Assembly: GCA_043736395.1 (NCBI GenBank) | Contig: JAYTCQ010000195.1 | Coordinates: forward strand, 1 to 14,000 | Direction of reading: 5' to 3' | DNA length: 14,000 nucleotides | Source: JAFDVL01 sp043736395 | GTDB taxonomy: Bacteria; Acidobacteriota; Blastocatellia; RBC074 | Part shown: positions 13,103-14,000 of the stretch, one piece after another | Layout of the letters: each line of letters starts with the position of its first letter | Numbering within the stretch: the first letter of the stretch is position 1 | Program-made: the position numbers and the translations under genes | Notes under the pieces: model-generated | Seen by the model: the letters and a program-made list of their open reading frames with translations, nothing else | What the model was told of the DNA's origin: nothing | Databases searched by the model: none

Positions 13103-13945
13103 ATGAATCCACCAGAAGAATTTCAAATATTACTGCAACAAGCAACGGAGCATTTGCGATATTTTCGTGAGCTTGGCATTACTCATTTTGGTGAGCAGGT
13201 CACTAAGCCTACTTCGATTATCAGGCCAGAAATCACGGCTCCGATAACTGATTTTGACACGAAGGAAGTTGCTCAAACCTCTGTTATTATTAGTTCAAAT
13301 GAATCTATTACCGATATGGCTACCAAAATAATAACTCCTGATTTATTTGGCGAAGAACCTTCTTTGCTGCCTCTTGAACTACAAATTAAAGATGATTCGC
13401 TGGAAAAAATTCGAGCGGATTTGGGTGATTGCCAGCGATGCAAATTGGCTGCGACACGAACAAATATTGTCTTTGGTGAAGGAAATCCGAAGGCTGAATT
13501 GATGTTTGTCGGAGAAGCGCCCGGAGCTGATGAAGACGCCAGCGGACGTCCGTTCATCGGGCGCGCCGGACAATTGCTGACGAAAATGATTGAGGCCATC
13601 AACTTTAAACGCGAAGATATTTACATCGCCAATATCATCAAGTCGCGACCTCCGGGAAATAGAAATCCCGAACGCGATGAAGTCGAGATGTGCATTCCGT
13701 TTCTCTATCGTCAAATTGCGACTATCAAACCGCGGCTAATCGTGACGCTTGGCAACCCTTCGACGCAGGGGTTGCTGAATACGAAGCAGGGGATCACGAC
13801 ACTACGCGGACATTTTCACGACTACCCAAGAATTGCGGGAATCAAAATTATGCCAACGTTTCATCCGGCATATTTGCTGCGTTCGCCTGATAAGAAAAAA
13901 GAGACGTGGGAAGATTTGAAAATGGTGAGAGACTTTTTGAAATAA
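13103..13945 (+). CDS. Type-4 uracil-DNA glycosylase with a Cys-to-Ser change in the Fe-S site
   Basis: This 280-residue enzyme removes uracil from DNA in base excision repair. The catalytic domain runs from about 100 to 280, with Gly-Glu-Ala-Pro-Gly-Ala-Asp-Glu-Asp (137-145), Gly-Arg-Pro-Phe-Ile-Gly-Arg-Ala-Gly-Gln (148-157), Arg-Pro-Pro-Gly-Asn-Arg (182-187) and His-Pro-Ala-Tyr-Leu-Leu-Arg (254-260). Family members bind a [4Fe-4S] cluster through four Cys: a C-x2-C pair and a C-x15-C pair. Here C110, C113 and C197 are present, but the position 16 residues before C197 is Ser181 (Ile-Lys-Ser-Arg-Pro-Pro). The first 100 residues are an extra N-terminal region with a helical start and a low-complexity part, unlike short classical members. 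The start lacks a Shine-Dalgarno site. It follows coaBC by 85 bp. Confidence 0.9.
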   Translation: MNPPEEFQILLQQATEHLRYFRELGITHFGEQVTKPTSIIRPEITAPITDFDTKEVAQTSVIISSNESITDMATKIITPDLFGEEPSLLPLELQIKDDSLEKIRADLGDCQRCKLAATRTNIVFGEGNPKAELMFVGEAPGADEDASGRPFIGRAGQLLTKMIEAINFKREDIYIANIIKSRPPGNRNPERDEVEMCIPFLYRQIATIKPRLIVTLGNPSTQGLLNTKQGITTLRGHFHDYPRIAGIKIMPTFHPAYLLRSPDKKKETWEDLKMVRDFLK

Positions 13946-13975
13946 AATTTATTTTGAGGCAGAAAAACGATGAGA

Positions 13976-14000
13976 GGGCTGGCGCAACCTGCGCCAGCCC
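13976..14000 (+). terminator. Hairpin, probable intrinsic terminator cut by the window end
   Basis: GGGCTGGCGCA (13976-13986) and TGCGCCAGCCC (13990-14000) form a perfect 11-bp GC-rich stem with a 3-nt ACC loop, 30 bp after the glycosylase stop. The window ends at the last stem base, so any T-run cannot be seen. An intrinsic terminator for the run is likely; the hairpin could also be another small repeat. Confidence 0.65.

Overview
The window is bacterial chromosomal DNA of moderate GC content. It holds 15 protein-coding genes packed head to tail with short gaps; no gap exceeds 300 bp. The gene order yicC - gmk - rpoZ - coaBC - type-4 uracil-DNA glycosylase on the right, the many small secreted proteins of unknown function, and the gaps filled with inverted and tandem repeats fit a Gram-negative, non-proteobacterial lineage. 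My best guess is Acidobacteriota, class Blastocatellia or a relative. This is inferred from gene content and protein style, not from a search. No rRNA, tRNA, CRISPR array, transposase or phage gene was recognised.

Left half (72-6387), all on the minus strand. From its 5' end leftwards: a secreted protein with a TonB-type C-terminal domain; a HigB/HigA-like toxin-antitoxin pair with overlapping reading frames; a deoxyhypusine-synthase-like protein that appears to lack the catalytic lysine; a carotenoid (RPE65-type) oxygenase with a twin-arginine-like leader; a secreted protein of unknown function; and a secreted five-repeat TPR protein. These look like unrelated accessory genes.

Right half (6516-13945), all on the plus strand. 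A secreted metallo-beta-lactamase-fold protein is followed 3 nt later by a small AtuA-like protein. After a 163-bp gap with a long inverted repeat and a good sigma70-type promoter comes a housekeeping run: an MsbA-like ABC exporter, the YicC endoribonuclease, guanylate kinase, RNA polymerase omega subunit, bifunctional CoaBC (coenzyme A synthesis) and a type-4 uracil-DNA glycosylase. A perfect hairpin runs to the last base of the window and probably terminates this run.

The most unusual feature is in the spacers. At least four gaps carry long inverted repeats, each of different sequence (3451-3578, 7866-7955, 11697-11777, 12995-13091), and others carry shorter ones or tandem repeats. Two of the long repeats contain the stop codon of the upstream gene, and the last seven codons of coaBC lie in a repeat arm. 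A TCCGCAT heptamer repeat sits before gmk and again, translated, in the linker between the two CoaBC domains. Together they suggest several families of small palindromic or tandem repeats that have settled in gaps and in gene ends. The glycosylase also has Ser where the family normally has one of its four iron-sulfur cysteines. I did not find a clear new multi-gene system; the repeats, the altered glycosylase and the synthase-like protein deserve the closest look.
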